The position numbers and the translations under genes are program-made. This document shows, piece after piece, positions 16,854 through 25,705 of a stretch of DNA of 34,809 nucleotides. The DNA is from Clostridia bacterium. GTDB lineage: Bacteria > Bacillota_A > Clostridia > Oscillospirales > CAG-382. The stretch is from assembly GCA_017517985.1 (NCBI GenBank), contig JAFWWX010000389.1:1-34809 (forward strand), given 5' to 3'. Numbering within the stretch: the first letter of the stretch is position 1; each line of letters begins with the position of its first letter. The notes beneath the pieces were generated by a model. The model saw only the letters and a program-made list of their open reading frames with translations, made no database searches and was not told the origin of the DNA.

Positions 16854-17631
16854 TTTCCATTACTCCTTTATTTCTGACGCAAAGGTAATCTTCACTTATA
16901 TCGCCGTCATCCGAATACATAATAAAAGGTGGGCTTATTTTCAATCCCTCTTTTGCACCCTTTTGCAGTCTGCAAAGTACAAGCTTTGACTCGGAGGATT
17001 TCTTTGAATGAACAAAGGTCATATTTTTTACTTCAAGTCTTGATGCGGCAACTGCCGAAAAAAGTGTTGAAAGTCTTTCCGGGCGGTAAACGACAAACAT
17101 ATTCCCACCGGTTTTCAAAAGGTGGAATGCCGCACGAAATATATCTTCAAGGTTGCATAGAATTTCGTGTCTTGCGATAGTCTTGTAGTCATCGTCACAC
17201 ATAAGACCGCAGTTTGCTGTCATATACGGCGGATTTACCGTCAGATAATCAGCAGTATCAGCAGGGAAGGTACAGCGCGTATTCTTTATATCCATATTGT
17301 ATACCGTAAAGCTGTTTGAAAGTCCGCTTTCTACGGCACTCATATTTGAAAGCACGCTCGCATCCTTGTTTATTTCCAACGCATTTACAGATAAATTACC
17401 GCCGGACCTGAAATGGTCAAGGAGCATAAGTCCTATAATTCCTGTGCCTGAGCATAGGTCAAAAAGAGTTCTTTTGGTAGAGAACTTCATAAAAGAAGCA
17501 GCATAGGCGGACAGCAGAACTGCGTCTGTCCCGTAGAAAAAAACGCCTTTTTGCTGATAGATGCGAAGACTTTTACTGATTGTTTCAAGCTTTGGTGTGC
17601 TTTCGGCATTTGTGTTAAAATTACTGTTCAT
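16846..17631 (-). CDS. tRNA1(Val) A37 N6-methyltransferase-like protein (YabB/TrmN6 family)
   Basis: 261 aa, Rossmann-fold SAM methyltransferase. The SAM motif 'DLCSGTGIIGLML' is at about 58-70, and the N6-adenine motif NPPY at 133-136. The N-terminal 'YQQKGVFFYGTDAVLLSAYA' fits the YabB/YfiC family, which methylates A37 of tRNA-Val in E. coli. The substrate in this organism is inferred from the family. It has its own promoter on the minus strand, a GGAAGGA ribosome site, and overlaps rsmI by eight bases, matching the conserved yabB-rsmI neighbourhood. Confidence 0.88.
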   Translation of the reverse strand: MNSNFNTNAESTPKLETISKSLRIYQQKGVFFYGTDAVLLSAYAASFMKFSTKRTLFDLCSGTGIIGLMLLDHFRSGGNLSVNALEINKDASVLSNMSAVESGLSNSFTVYNMDIKNTRCTFPADTADYLTVNPPYMTANCGLMCDDDYKTIARHEILCNLEDIFRAAFHLLKTGGNMFVVYRPERLSTLFSAVAASRLEVKNMTFVHSKKSSESKLVLCRLQKGAKEGLKISPPFIMYSDDGDISEDYLCVRNKGVMEIG

Positions 17632-17663
17632 TCCGTGTCCTTCCGGTAGTTTTTATCATTACA

Positions 17664-17692
17664 ATATTATCATAAATAACTTATTCTGTCAA
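17664..17692 (-). promoter_or_regulatory. Promoter of the methyltransferase operon
   Basis: On the minus strand: TTGACA (17687-17692), 17-bp spacer, TAATAT (17664-17669), with TG for an extended -10. It is back-to-back with the promoter of the lipid kinase. Confidence 0.75.
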
Positions 17693-17701
17693 CAAAAAGT
17701 G

Positions 17702-17730
17702 TTGATATTTAGCGAACTGTGTGGTATAAT
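17702..17730 (+). promoter_or_regulatory. Promoter of the lipid kinase gene
   Basis: TTGATA (17702-17707), 17-bp spacer, perfect TATAAT (17725-17730) with TG two bases upstream (extended -10). Confidence 0.8.
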
Positions 17731-17803
17731 GCTTAAAAGCAAAGTTTTATATCAATGAATAACAAAGTCGCATAGTTTATGAATATTGAATAAGGATATA
17801 CAA

Positions 17804-18778
17804 ATGAAAACAATTTTTATCGTAAACCCTTGCGCCGGGCATGGGAACAAGGCGCAAATACTTATTGATAAGATAAACAGAATGTGCGGTGCCGATAAGG
17901 AGATATACCTTACCAAAGCTGTTGGCGATGCAACACGGTATATCAAAGAGTACATAAAGGATTACGGTCCTGCGAGATTTATTGCCTGCGGTGGCGACGG
18001 CACTTTTAATGAAGTTTTAAACGGCGTTGAGTTTTGCAGTGAAGCAGAGATAGGGGTAATTCCTATAGGTACAGGAAATGACTTCTGCCGTAATTTTGAA
18101 AGCTCATTTGATGATATAGCGGGGCAGACAGATGGAATCATTGTAAAATGCGATGCTATCAGATATACAACTGAAACGGACAAAGGAACGATTACCGGTT
18201 TTTGTGCCAATATGTTCAACATAGGTTTTGACTGTAATGTGGCAGATATGACAGCAAGGATGAAGAAAAAGCCCCTCATTTCAGGTTCTATGGCATATTT
18301 TGTTTCAATACTTGCCAATCTTATAGGCAAAAAAGGTGCAAATCTTGAGATTGAAATTGATAATACGGTAAAGCATCGTGGCAGGTTGCTTCTGACATCA
18401 ATCGCCAATGGGTGCTATTGCGGTGGCGGCATAAAGAGTAATCCGTTGGCATCAATTTGCGACGGCACAATTAATATAAACATCATAAAAAATGTTTCAA
18501 GGCTTAAATTTCTGCGACTGTTGCCGTCATATATGAAAGGCACTTTCCTTAATATTAAGAATATAGATGATATAATCTTAAGTGCTAATTGCCGTAAAAT
18601 TGTAATTACACCTCTTGAAGGAAAAATGCGTCTTTGTATTGACGGGGAAATCATTGACGCCGGAAAAACCCAGTTTGAAATATGCCCCGGCGCATTTAAT
18701 TTTGTTATCCCCAGAGGATTGAATTCCAAATGTCAAAAAGAATCTACGAAAGCCTTTTCGGGAAATAATGTGGGTTAA
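17804..18778 (+). CDS. Diacylglycerol kinase-family lipid kinase (YegS/DgkB-like)
   Basis: 324 aa. It phosphorylates diacylglycerol or a related lipid at the membrane. The N-terminal 'FIVNPCAGHGNKAQILIDKI' is the family opening. 'ACGGDGTFNEVLNGV' is the GGDGT nucleotide-binding motif, followed by 'VIPIGTGNDFCRNF'. The C-terminal beta domain contains 'ANGCYCGGGIKSNPLASICDG', with the D-G metal site. The start is ATG 17804 with AAGGA seven bases upstream; the in-frame TTG at 17786 precedes that site and is rejected. It may be phospholipid recycling DgkB; the exact substrate is uncertain. Confidence 0.88.
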   Translation: MKTIFIVNPCAGHGNKAQILIDKINRMCGADKEIYLTKAVGDATRYIKEYIKDYGPARFIACGGDGTFNEVLNGVEFCSEAEIGVIPIGTGNDFCRNFESSFDDIAGQTDGIIVKCDAIRYTTETDKGTITGFCANMFNIGFDCNVADMTARMKKKPLISGSMAYFVSILANLIGKKGANLEIEIDNTVKHRGRLLLTSIANGCYCGGGIKSNPLASICDGTININIIKNVSRLKFLRLLPSYMKGTFLNIKNIDDIILSANCRKIVITPLEGKMRLCIDGEIIDAGKTQFEICPGAFNFVIPRGLNSKCQKESTKAFSGNNVG

Positions 18779-18891
18779 ACAACAAAAACATATAATAAGC
18801 ACTTACATTTAAATTATAAAATTTGTCATCCTTCCGTGTAAAACCAAACGGTTATTAAAATATAGGGTAACAACAGGAATAGGAAAACAAA

Positions 18892-20145
18892 ATGAGCGTA
18901 ATGAAAGAAACTTGCAAAATAGCTTTTCAGTATATAAGGACTCTCTTAAAATGGGTACTTATAGCAGCAATTACAGGTGCTGTCGGGGGAATAATCGGAA
19001 CAGCGTTCCATAAATGCCTTGACTATGTGACGGATTTCCGTATGCATAATACATATATAACATATTTTATGCCCCTTGGCATAATTGTTATAATTGCAAT
19101 GTATAACATATTCGGTAACAAAGGAAAGCTGAATACAAATCTTATTATTAACTCTGTTAGAAAAGAAGAGAAAATTCCCCTTGTAATAGTTCCGGTTATT
19201 TTTCTTGGAACTGTTATAACTCAGTTTTTTGGTGGCTCTGCAGGCAGAGAGGGTGCGGCACTTCAGCTTGGCGGAGGAATAGGCTATACCCTCGGAAAAG
19301 TTTTAAAACTTAATAAAAATGATATTCATATAATAACTATGGCAGGAATGGGCAGTGTTTTTTCTGCACTGTTTTCCACACCGGTTACTGCGGCGATTTT
19401 TTCTATTGAGGTAATAAGTGTGGGTGCATTTAATTTTACGGCACTTTTACCGTGTATTCTTGCTTCAGTAATAGCATTTCACATTTCAAGCCTGCTTGGT
19501 GTTAAAGGAGAGGTTTTTTTTGCACTTTCCGAAAATGTATCATGGGCAATTATAGCAAAAGTAATTATACTTTCAGTTTGCTGTGCTGTTATAAGTATTC
19601 TGTTTTGCCTTGCTATAAAAAGGTGCGGACAGCTTATGAAAAAATGCTTTAAAAATCCCTATTTGCGTGGAGTTGTGGGGGCGTCGATTCTTGTTGCTTT
19701 AACTGTAGCTGTCGGAACTTTTGATTATAATGGTGCAGGAATGAATATAGTTGAGAGGGCTCTGTCGGGGGATGCAAGAGGCTATGATTTTATAATGAAA
19801 ATCATATTTACAGCCATTACCATTGCCGCAGGCTTTAAAGGCGGGGAGATTGTACCTGCGTTCTTTGTGGGGGCAACCTTTGGATGCGTAATGGGGCCCT
19901 TGCTTGGAATAGGTAGCGAATTTGCGGCGGCGATCGGCATGGTGGCTGTTTTCTGTGGAGTGGTTAATTGTCCTATTGCATCTATTATTTTATCTGTAGA
20001 AATGTTTGGTGCCGATGGTATTGCGTTATTTGCTATAGCCTGTGCTGTGAGCTATATTATGTCAGGACATTCGGGACTTTATAAAAGCCAGAACATTGTA
20101 TACTCAAAGCTTACAGCAGATACTATTGAAGATAAGGGCAACTGA
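18892..20145 (+). CDS. ClC-family anion transporter with GREGA motif
   Basis: 417 aa, about ten or more membrane helices. The ion-pathway signatures are 'GGSAGREGAALQLG' (gating Glu120 kept, but Ala122 in place of the usual Pro of GREGP), 'NTNLI' (81-85) where other ClCs have GSGIP, and 'GGEIVPAFFVGATFG' near the C-terminus. The change from GSGIP/GREGP resembles the fluoride-specific CLC-F branch, so it could export fluoride with protons, but no fluoride (crcB) riboswitch is apparent upstream. No CBS domains are present. The neighbour upstream is the lipid kinase and the one downstream a TetR regulator. Start: ATG with AGGA seven bases before; an in-frame ATG lies three codons later. Confidence 0.85.
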   Translation: MSVMKETCKIAFQYIRTLLKWVLIAAITGAVGGIIGTAFHKCLDYVTDFRMHNTYITYFMPLGIIVIIAMYNIFGNKGKLNTNLIINSVRKEEKIPLVIVPVIFLGTVITQFFGGSAGREGAALQLGGGIGYTLGKVLKLNKNDIHIITMAGMGSVFSALFSTPVTAAIFSIEVISVGAFNFTALLPCILASVIAFHISSLLGVKGEVFFALSENVSWAIIAKVIILSVCCAVISILFCLAIKRCGQLMKKCFKNPYLRGVVGASILVALTVAVGTFDYNGAGMNIVERALSGDARGYDFIMKIIFTAITIAAGFKGGEIVPAFFVGATFGCVMGPLLGIGSEFAAAIGMVAVFCGVVNCPIASIILSVEMFGADGIALFAIACAVSYIMSGHSGLYKSQNIVYSKLTADTIEDKGN

Positions 20146-20229
20146 ATTTTCATAATATAAATACATATAAATCATTGAAGAATACATTTTGTAACCGAGT
20201 GGAAATTTATGTAAACAAAGGAAATTGAT

Positions 20230-20814
20230 ATGTCAAAGAAAAAAGAACGCAATACCAAAGGAAAGATAATAGTTGCAGCCTGGAAGTTGTTCTATGAGCA
20301 GGGCTATGACAGCACAACGGTTGAAGAAATAATAACCGAGTCCGGAACATCAAAGGGCTCATTCTACCATTACTTTGAGGGTAAGGATGCACTTCTGTCA
20401 TCACTGTCCTATCTTTTTGACGAGAAATACGAGGAGCTGATGGGGGACATAAATCCAAAGATGAACACAATAGATAAACTCATTTTTCTGAATCACGAGC
20501 TTTTCGGAATGATAGAAAATGGAATTGCCCTAGAACTTCTTGCACGTCTGTTTTCTACACAGCTTATCACCAAAGGTGAAAAGCATCTGCTTGACAGAAA
20601 CAGAGTTTACTATAAAGTTATAAGAGAAATAATTCTTGATGGACAGCAAAAAGGTGAAATAAAAACCGAGTTTTCCGTTAACGAAATCGTAAAGGCATAC
20701 GCGATGTTTGAAAGAGCAATTATGTATGATTGGTGTATATGCAACGGTGAGTATTCGCTCAAAAGATACTCAATGCAGATGATGCCGATGTTTCTGGCAC
20801 AATACAGAATATAA
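20230..20814 (+). CDS. TetR/AcrR-family transcriptional regulator
   Basis: 194 aa. The N-terminal TetR HTH domain (about residues 8-55) is clear: 'KIIVAAWKLFYEQGYDSTTVEEIITESGTSKGSFYHYFEGKDALL'-like, a textbook pattern quoted here in part. The C-terminal ligand domain is helical, with no family I recognise. An AAAGGA ribosome site precedes the ATG. It is followed closely by the AlaX gene (30 bases), with the ClC gene just upstream, so target and inducer are unknown; regulation of its neighbours is a guess. Confidence 0.88.
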   Translation: MSKKKERNTKGKIIVAAWKLFYEQGYDSTTVEEIITESGTSKGSFYHYFEGKDALLSSLSYLFDEKYEELMGDINPKMNTIDKLIFLNHELFGMIENGIALELLARLFSTQLITKGEKHLLDRNRVYYKVIREIILDGQQKGEIKTEFSVNEIVKAYAMFERAIMYDWCICNGEYSLKRYSMQMMPMFLAQYRI

Positions 20815-20844
20815 CAGTAACAGGTGTTTAATTCGGAGATGAAT

Positions 20845-21990
20845 ATGACAGAAAAATTATACTATAACGACAGCTATATAAAAGAGTTTTGTGCAAAGGT
20901 TGTTTCCTGTACGGAAAAAGACGGGAAATGTGCTGTTGTGCTTGACAAAACAGCTTTCTTCCCGGAGGGTGGGGGACAGTATGCTGACAGCGGAAAAATA
21001 GGAGGCTCGAATGTCCTTGATGTGCAGATTTCAAAGGACGGCGTCATAACACATTATGTTGATTCGCCTTTGACTTCTGGCATAGAATACTTCTGCGAGC
21101 TTGATTTTGAAAAGCGCTTTCGCAAAATGCAGAATCATACAGGAGAGCATATAGTATCCGGACTTGTACATTCTCTTTTTGGACTTGACAATGTGGGATT
21201 TCATCTCGGAAATGATGATGTGACAATGGATTACAACGGTGTGCTTACAAGAGAGGATTTATTAGAAATTGAGTTTATTGCAAATAAAGCCTGTGCGGAA
21301 AATATAGATGTGGTTGTAAAATATCCTTCACCCGATGAGCTTGAAAAGCTTACATACAGAAGCAAGCTGGAGCTTACTGAAGATGTGCGTATAGTTGATG
21401 TCCCCGGCTACGATTCCTGTGCCTGCTGTGCACCGCATGTTGATAGGACAGGAGAGGTGGGAATGATAAAGCTTCTTGATTTTATAAAATACAAGGGCGG
21501 TGTCAGAGTGCATATGAAATGTGGTTTTGACGCCCTTGAGGATTTTAACGATAAGTATAGAAATGTCGCAAAAATTGCGGAGAATCTTAGTGTTAAGCAG
21601 ACAGAGGCAAGTGTGGCGGTGGAAAGACTTCTTTCTGAACTTTCAGCGAAAAAACGTGAATGTGCTGAAATTATGGCAAGGTACATCTCGGAGAAAATTG
21701 GCTCGCTGGACTTTTGCGAGGGAAACCTTGTTGTCTTTGAGGATAATCTTGAAGCTGATGCACAAAGAATAGCAGCAAATCTCGGAAGGACTAAATGCTC
21801 AGGCGTTTTCGGTGTATTTACCGGTAACGACAAAGACGGCTACAGATATATTCTCTCAAGTGAAAATGTAAAGCTCCGTTCCTTTGTAAAGGAAAACATA
21901 AAGCTTGCCGGAGGTGGCGGAGGCTCTGACGAGATGATGCAGGGGATGTTTAAATGTACAAAGGAAGAAATTGCAAAGGCGTTTTCCTGA
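20845..21990 (+). CDS. AlaX-type alanyl-tRNA editing protein
   Basis: 381 aa. A free-standing editing hydrolase that clears misacylated Ser- or Gly-tRNA(Ala); it lacks the synthetase catalytic domain. The zinc/editing motifs are H98-x3-H102 (NHTGEH) and C194-x3-H198 (CCAPH). A coiled helical part (about 245-290) leads to a DHHA1-like tail with 'AGGGGGSDEMMQG', the glycine-rich end of AlaX-L. GGAG at 20835-20838 is six bases before the ATG at 20845, which I prefer over GTG 20824 and ATG 20839. It is the last gene of the tetR-alaX unit. Substrate preference between Ser and Gly cannot be read here. Confidence 0.85.
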   Translation: MTEKLYYNDSYIKEFCAKVVSCTEKDGKCAVVLDKTAFFPEGGGQYADSGKIGGSNVLDVQISKDGVITHYVDSPLTSGIEYFCELDFEKRFRKMQNHTGEHIVSGLVHSLFGLDNVGFHLGNDDVTMDYNGVLTREDLLEIEFIANKACAENIDVVVKYPSPDELEKLTYRSKLELTEDVRIVDVPGYDSCACCAPHVDRTGEVGMIKLLDFIKYKGGVRVHMKCGFDALEDFNDKYRNVAKIAENLSVKQTEASVAVERLLSELSAKKRECAEIMARYISEKIGSLDFCEGNLVVFEDNLEADAQRIAANLGRTKCSGVFGVFTGNDKDGYRYILSSENVKLRSFVKENIKLAGGGGGSDEMMQGMFKCTKEEIAKAFS

Positions 21991-22091
21991 ATTTACAAAT
22001 AATCTGATATTTGTATTGATTTTAGTTCGATATTTGTACAGGTAGAAAATCCATATATAAATGAAAAATATAGACAAATCATTAATTTTAG

Positions 22092-22137
22092 TACAGAATG
22101 TAGTTTATACTGCGTTCTGTATTGATTTTTCCTTTTT
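22092..22137. terminator. 30-bp near-palindrome with T-run between alaX and putP
   Basis: TACAGAA (22092-22098) pairs with TTCTGTA (22115-22121), and inner bases pair almost throughout (one mismatch, two G-T pairs), giving a stem of about 13 bp. It is followed by a T-rich stretch to about 22137. It could end the alaX message, or act as an operator: its right arm abuts the putP -35. Repeats of GATATTTGTA at 22006-22015 and 22029-22038 lie upstream. Confidence 0.55.
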
Positions 22138-22150
22138 TGTGTGATATAAT
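22122..22150 (+). promoter_or_regulatory. putP promoter
   Basis: TTGATT (22122-22127), 17-bp spacer, TATAAT (22145-22150). The leader to the ATG is about 25 nt. Confidence 0.75.
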
Positions 22151-22181
22151 ACTGCATATTTGTTTTTTGGAGGACATAAAA

Positions 22182-23924
22182 ATGGCAGAAATTATAGCAT
22201 TTGTCCTTTACTTCGTGGCTGTTCTCGGAATAGGAATTTTCTTCTTCCTTAAATCCAAAAGCGGCGGAGAAAAGGAATATTTTTTAGGCGGACGTGCAAT
22301 GGGCCCCTGGGTAACGGCAATGAGTGCACAGGCATCGGATATGAGTGCTTGGCTTCTTATGGGACTTCCAGGAAGTATCCTTGCTTTCGGTCTCGGTCAG
22401 GCGTGGATTGGTATCGGTCTTGCGATAGGTACTGCTCTTAACTGGATTTTCATTGCAAAAAGACTTCGTAAGTTTTCAAGAGCTTCGGGTGATGCAATAA
22501 CACTTCCCCAGTATCTTTCAAACAGATTTGCAACATCAAGTCCCATTCTCAAAATTGTTTGTGCAGTTATTTTCCTTATAAGCTTTACAATTTATGTTGC
22601 TTCCGGTTTCTCTGCGGGTGCAACTGTATTTACTCAGCTTTTCCCGACACTTAAAGTTGAAGTAGCTCTCATTATATTTGCTGTTGTAATTCTTCTTTAC
22701 ACATTCCTCGGTGGCTATAAGGCAGTTTGCTGGACAGACTTCTTCCAGGGAATTTTGATGCTTGTTGCAATTCTTGCAGTGCCGATTGTTATTGTTGCAT
22801 TTAAAAATACTGATCCCACAGCTCTTACAACAGCTTTTACATATGTTGAAAATGGAAAAGAAACAGTTTGCAACTTTACAACAAATCTTTTTAGTGCAAG
22901 TTGGCAGGAAATTGCTTCCGGGCTTGCATGGGGTCTTGGATACTTTGGTATGCCTCACATCCTTGTAAGATTTATGGGTATTGAAAAGCCCAGTATGGTT
23001 AAAAAATCAGCTACAGTTGCAATAATTTGGGTTGTACTTTCCCTTGTTGCAGCAATATTCATCGCTTATCTCGGAAGAATGGTTGTCGGCGAACAGCTTA
23101 TCCCGGACAGAGTACAGGTTGCGGAAGACGAATATATTGTATATGAAGCAGAATCTATGCTTCCCGAAGGTGCAACCATAAAACTGGAAAAATCCGACAA
23201 GATACCCGATGGTGTGAAAAACCCTGTAAAGCTTGCAGACGGTTCAATCGTTGACATTAATACTACTCTTCCCGAGAATTATACCGATGATAACGGAAAT
23301 GCCGTTGAGGTTACACTTAAGGATGGTCCTAAATTTGTGGCAGGCGGTCAGCAGAAGCTTGTATTCATAGACCTTGCAAGAATGCTCTTCCCCGGCTTTA
23401 TCGCAGGTATTCTTCTTGCGGCAATCATTGCGGCTTCAATGTCTACAGCAGACTCCCAGCTTCTCGTTGCATCCAGCTCCTTTACAAGTGATATCTACAA
23501 ACCTCTTATCAGAAAGAATGCTTCCGAAAAGGAAACACTCTGGGTAGGCAGAATAGTTGTTATCATAGTTGCATTTATCGCATACTTCATTGCAAGCAGT
23601 GAAGGTACGGGCGCACAGGCTATTATGACCATGGTTGACAATGCATGGGGACTTTTCGGCGGTGCATTCGGTCCTGTTGTGATACTTTCCCTTTTCTGGA
23701 AACGTCTTACATACGAAGGTGCTGTCGCAGGTATCGTTACAGGTGCAATTGTTGACATTGTGTGGCTTGTGTGGCTCACAGCTCCTACGGGAATTTATGA
23801 GATTCTTCCTGCATTTATCGCAGGTCTTATCGTAACTGTTGTCGTATCCCTTATCGCAAAGGCTCCCTCACAGGAAGTTCTTAACATTTATGCGCGAGCA
23901 ACCGACAACAGCATTGATGACTGA
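22182..23924 (+). CDS. putP: Sodium/proline symporter (PutP-like) with inserted loop
   Basis: 580 aa, SSS family (LeuT fold, about 13 helices), coupling Na+ entry to proline uptake. The N-terminal 'GGRAMGPWVTAMSAQASDMS' region is the classic PutP ion and substrate site. 'AASMSTADSQLLVASSSF' and 'AFGPVVILSLFWKR' also match closely. Between about residues 309 and 387 an extra hydrophilic segment of about 75-80 residues, rich in Asp/Glu/Pro, replaces a short loop in E. coli PutP (502 aa), which explains the greater length. It is probably outside the cell. The start is ATG 22182 with TTGGAGGA upstream; upstream in-frame codons lack a site. A terminator follows. Proline as substrate is inferred from similarity. 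Confidence 0.88.
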   Translation: MAEIIAFVLYFVAVLGIGIFFFLKSKSGGEKEYFLGGRAMGPWVTAMSAQASDMSAWLLMGLPGSILAFGLGQAWIGIGLAIGTALNWIFIAKRLRKFSRASGDAITLPQYLSNRFATSSPILKIVCAVIFLISFTIYVASGFSAGATVFTQLFPTLKVEVALIIFAVVILLYTFLGGYKAVCWTDFFQGILMLVAILAVPIVIVAFKNTDPTALTTAFTYVENGKETVCNFTTNLFSASWQEIASGLAWGLGYFGMPHILVRFMGIEKPSMVKKSATVAIIWVVLSLVAAIFIAYLGRMVVGEQLIPDRVQVAEDEYIVYEAESMLPEGATIKLEKSDKIPDGVKNPVKLADGSIVDINTTLPENYTDDNGNAVEVTLKDGPKFVAGGQQKLVFIDLARMLFPGFIAGILLAAIIAASMSTADSQLLVASSSFTSDIYKPLIRKNASEKETLWVGRIVVIIVAFIAYFIASSEGTGAQAIMTMVDNAWGLFGGAFGPVVILSLFWKRLTYEGAVAGIVTGAIVDIVWLVWLTAPTGIYEILPAFIAGLIVTVVVSLIAKAPSQEVLNIYARATDNSIDD

Positions 23925-23958
23925 TTGCTAAAACAGTCACAGAAATATTACAAAATTC

Positions 23959-23991
23959 GGCATCCGAATTGCTTTCGGGTGTCGTTTTTTT
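23959..23991 (+). terminator. putP terminator
   Basis: GGCATCCGAA pairs with TTTCGGGTGTC (with G-T pairs), followed by TTTTTTT. The next gene's extended -10 (TGCTATAAT, 23993-24001) begins two bases after the T-run. Confidence 0.88.
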
Positions 23992-23992
23992 G

Positions 23993-24001
23993 TGCTATAA
24001 T
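23993..24001 (+). promoter_or_regulatory. Extended -10 promoter of the HAD gene
   Basis: TGCTATAAT is a perfect extended -10. The -35 region lies within the terminator stem and is poor. The start of transcription would be about 24008, leaving only a 20-nt leader. Confidence 0.5.
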
Positions 24002-24026
24002 GTAAAAAAACATCTGGAGAAGTAAT

Positions 24027-24770
24027 ATGAACAAAATAAATGCCGACAGCAAAGTGAAAGCAGTGGTTTTTGACCTTGACCATACGCTTTTTGACAGATA
24101 CGAAACCTTAAAGCTTGTCTGTCACGATTTCTTCCTTAAAAAACGCGAATGGTTTTCAAAGGACATTGATGAAATTGATGCTGCAAAAATAATGATTGAG
24201 GCAGACGGAAGATATATTGTAAAAGGTTGGGATAGGGTTATTGACTATTGGCGGGAAAGCGGACTTCTGGCTACTACTTCCGATGGAAATCCTGTAGTAA
24301 CAAAAGAAGAAATTGTGGATTATATCTGGAATTACGCCTTTCTGGAATATGCCGTAAAATATCCTTTCGCAAATGATGTTCTGCAGGAGCTTCGCAAAGC
24401 AGGATATAAGGTTGGGCTACTTACAAATGCAGTTGACGAGTGCGGAATAAAACGTCAGACGGCAAAACTCAGAATGCTTGAAATGGAAGATAAATTTGAC
24501 GAAATACTTATTTCCGGTGAGGTGGGACTTGAGAAACCTTGCCGTGAAGTGTTTGACATTATGACAAAACGGATGGGGATACCTGCAGAAAATACCCTCT
24601 ATGTAGGAGACAACCCAATAAATGATGTTATGGGGTCAAGAGGAGCAGGGTATATTCCTGTTTGGGTAAGGCTTCGTGAGGAATACGGCGAGGAATGTGA
24701 CTGCGAATATTCCGTGGCGGATGTTTCCGAGATACCTGACCTTGTGGATAAGATAAATTCAGGGGAATAA
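24027..24770 (+). CDS. HAD-superfamily hydrolase
   Basis: 247 aa. Motif I is 'FDLDHTLFDRY' (nucleophile and acid-base Asp in DLD), motif II 'LLTNA' (Thr), and motifs III/IV 'GLEKPCREVF' (Lys) and 'LYVGDNPINDV' (Asp pair). The alpha-helical cap is between motifs I and II, as in the subfamily I phosphatases, so a phosphatase of a small metabolite is likely. The substrate is unknown. GGAGA lies six bases before the ATG. Confidence 0.9.
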   Translation: MNKINADSKVKAVVFDLDHTLFDRYETLKLVCHDFFLKKREWFSKDIDEIDAAKIMIEADGRYIVKGWDRVIDYWRESGLLATTSDGNPVVTKEEIVDYIWNYAFLEYAVKYPFANDVLQELRKAGYKVGLLTNAVDECGIKRQTAKLRMLEMEDKFDEILISGEVGLEKPCREVFDIMTKRMGIPAENTLYVGDNPINDVMGSRGAGYIPVWVRLREEYGEECDCEYSVADVSEIPDLVDKINSGE

Positions 24771-24886
24771 TTCGAAAATATTTGAGCTTTGGGAAATTGG
24801 GTTAAATAATTAGCTGGTGATAAATTAATGATAATTGTCAGTTGACTTTATATAGGAAATACTCAAAATTTATTGAGGTGATATAA

Positions 24887-25603
24887 ATGTTTGATTTCAA
24901 AGGGAAAATTGCAGTTGTTACAGGCGGAGCACAGGGGATAGGAAAATGTATAACTGACGAGTTCAGAAAGTGCGGAGCAACGGTGTGTGTGATTGACCTT
25001 AAAGAAAATGATTATTTCAAGGGTGATATTGCAGATAAAGAAACCCTTGAAGGATTTTCAAAAAAGGTTATTGATGAGTACGGTAAGGTTGATTATCTTA
25101 TAAACAATGCGGCACCTAAAATGTGTGGTCTTTGTGACGGAAGCTATGAGGATTTTGAATATGCACTAAAAGTTGGTGTAACAGCACCTTATTACCTTTC
25201 AAAGCTGTTTGCACCGCATTTTGCGAACGGTGCAAGTATCGTTAATATATCCTCGTCAAGAGATAGAATGAGTCAGCCGCAAACTGAAAGCTATACTGCC
25301 GCAAAGGGTGGAATTTCGGCTCTTACTCACGCACTTGCAGTAAGTCTTTCCGGGAAAGTAAGGGTTAATTCCGTATCTCCCGGCTGGATTGATACAAGTT
25401 ACAAAGTATACACCGGACCGGATGCCTCTCAACAGCCGGCAGGCAGGGTAGGAAATCCAAATGATATAGCAAATATGGTATTGTATTTATGTTCGGATAT
25501 GTCCGGCTTTATTACCGGGGAAAACATCTGCATAGACGGCGGAATGACAAGACAGATGATATATCACGGCGATTTCGGATGGACGCTTGACTTGACAATC
25601 TGA
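24887..25603 (+). CDS. SDR-family oxidoreductase
   Basis: 238 aa, a classical short-chain dehydrogenase. It has the coenzyme motif 'TGGAQGIGK' (10-18), NNAAP in place of NNAG, 'VNISSSRDRMSQPQTESYTAAKG' with the catalytic Ser, Tyr and Lys (YxxxK), and 'RVNSVSPGWIDT'. 'GGMTRQM' ends the fold as usual. The acidic residue after beta-2 (DLKEN) suggests NAD(H). The substrate is unknown. A GAGGTGA ribosome site precedes the ATG. No convincing promoter is seen in the 116-base gap upstream. Confidence 0.92.
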   Translation: MFDFKGKIAVVTGGAQGIGKCITDEFRKCGATVCVIDLKENDYFKGDIADKETLEGFSKKVIDEYGKVDYLINNAAPKMCGLCDGSYEDFEYALKVGVTAPYYLSKLFAPHFANGASIVNISSSRDRMSQPQTESYTAAKGGISALTHALAVSLSGKVRVNSVSPGWIDTSYKVYTGPDASQQPAGRVGNPNDIANMVLYLCSDMSGFITGENICIDGGMTRQMIYHGDFGWTLDLTI

Positions 25604-25660
25604 CGAGCCGTTGGTTAGTGGAACCTAAAACGCATTTCAAACAAGAAAATAATTAAAAAT

Positions 25661-25691
25661 AAAACCGCAGAAAAACAATTTTTGCGGTTTT
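25661..25691. terminator. Hairpin between SDR and permease genes
   Basis: AAAACCGCA pairs with TGCGGTTTT, with an inner A-run/T-run. On the plus strand only four T's close the stem. On the minus strand a longer T-rich tail follows. It probably ends the SDR transcript. Confidence 0.65.
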
Positions 25692-25705
25692 GAAAGAGAG
25701 ATAAA

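Noticed and set aside
18779..18891. Possible fluoride riboswitch before the ClC gene
   Set aside because: I looked for the crcB motif pattern (GGNNATGG ... TNCNCC ... CCTAC-like parts) and saw no match. A covariance search would settle it.
24771..24886. Promoter of the SDR gene
   Set aside because: A TTGACT at 24842-24847 exists, but no good -10 lies at 16-18 bases after it, and the TATATA nearby has no matching -35.
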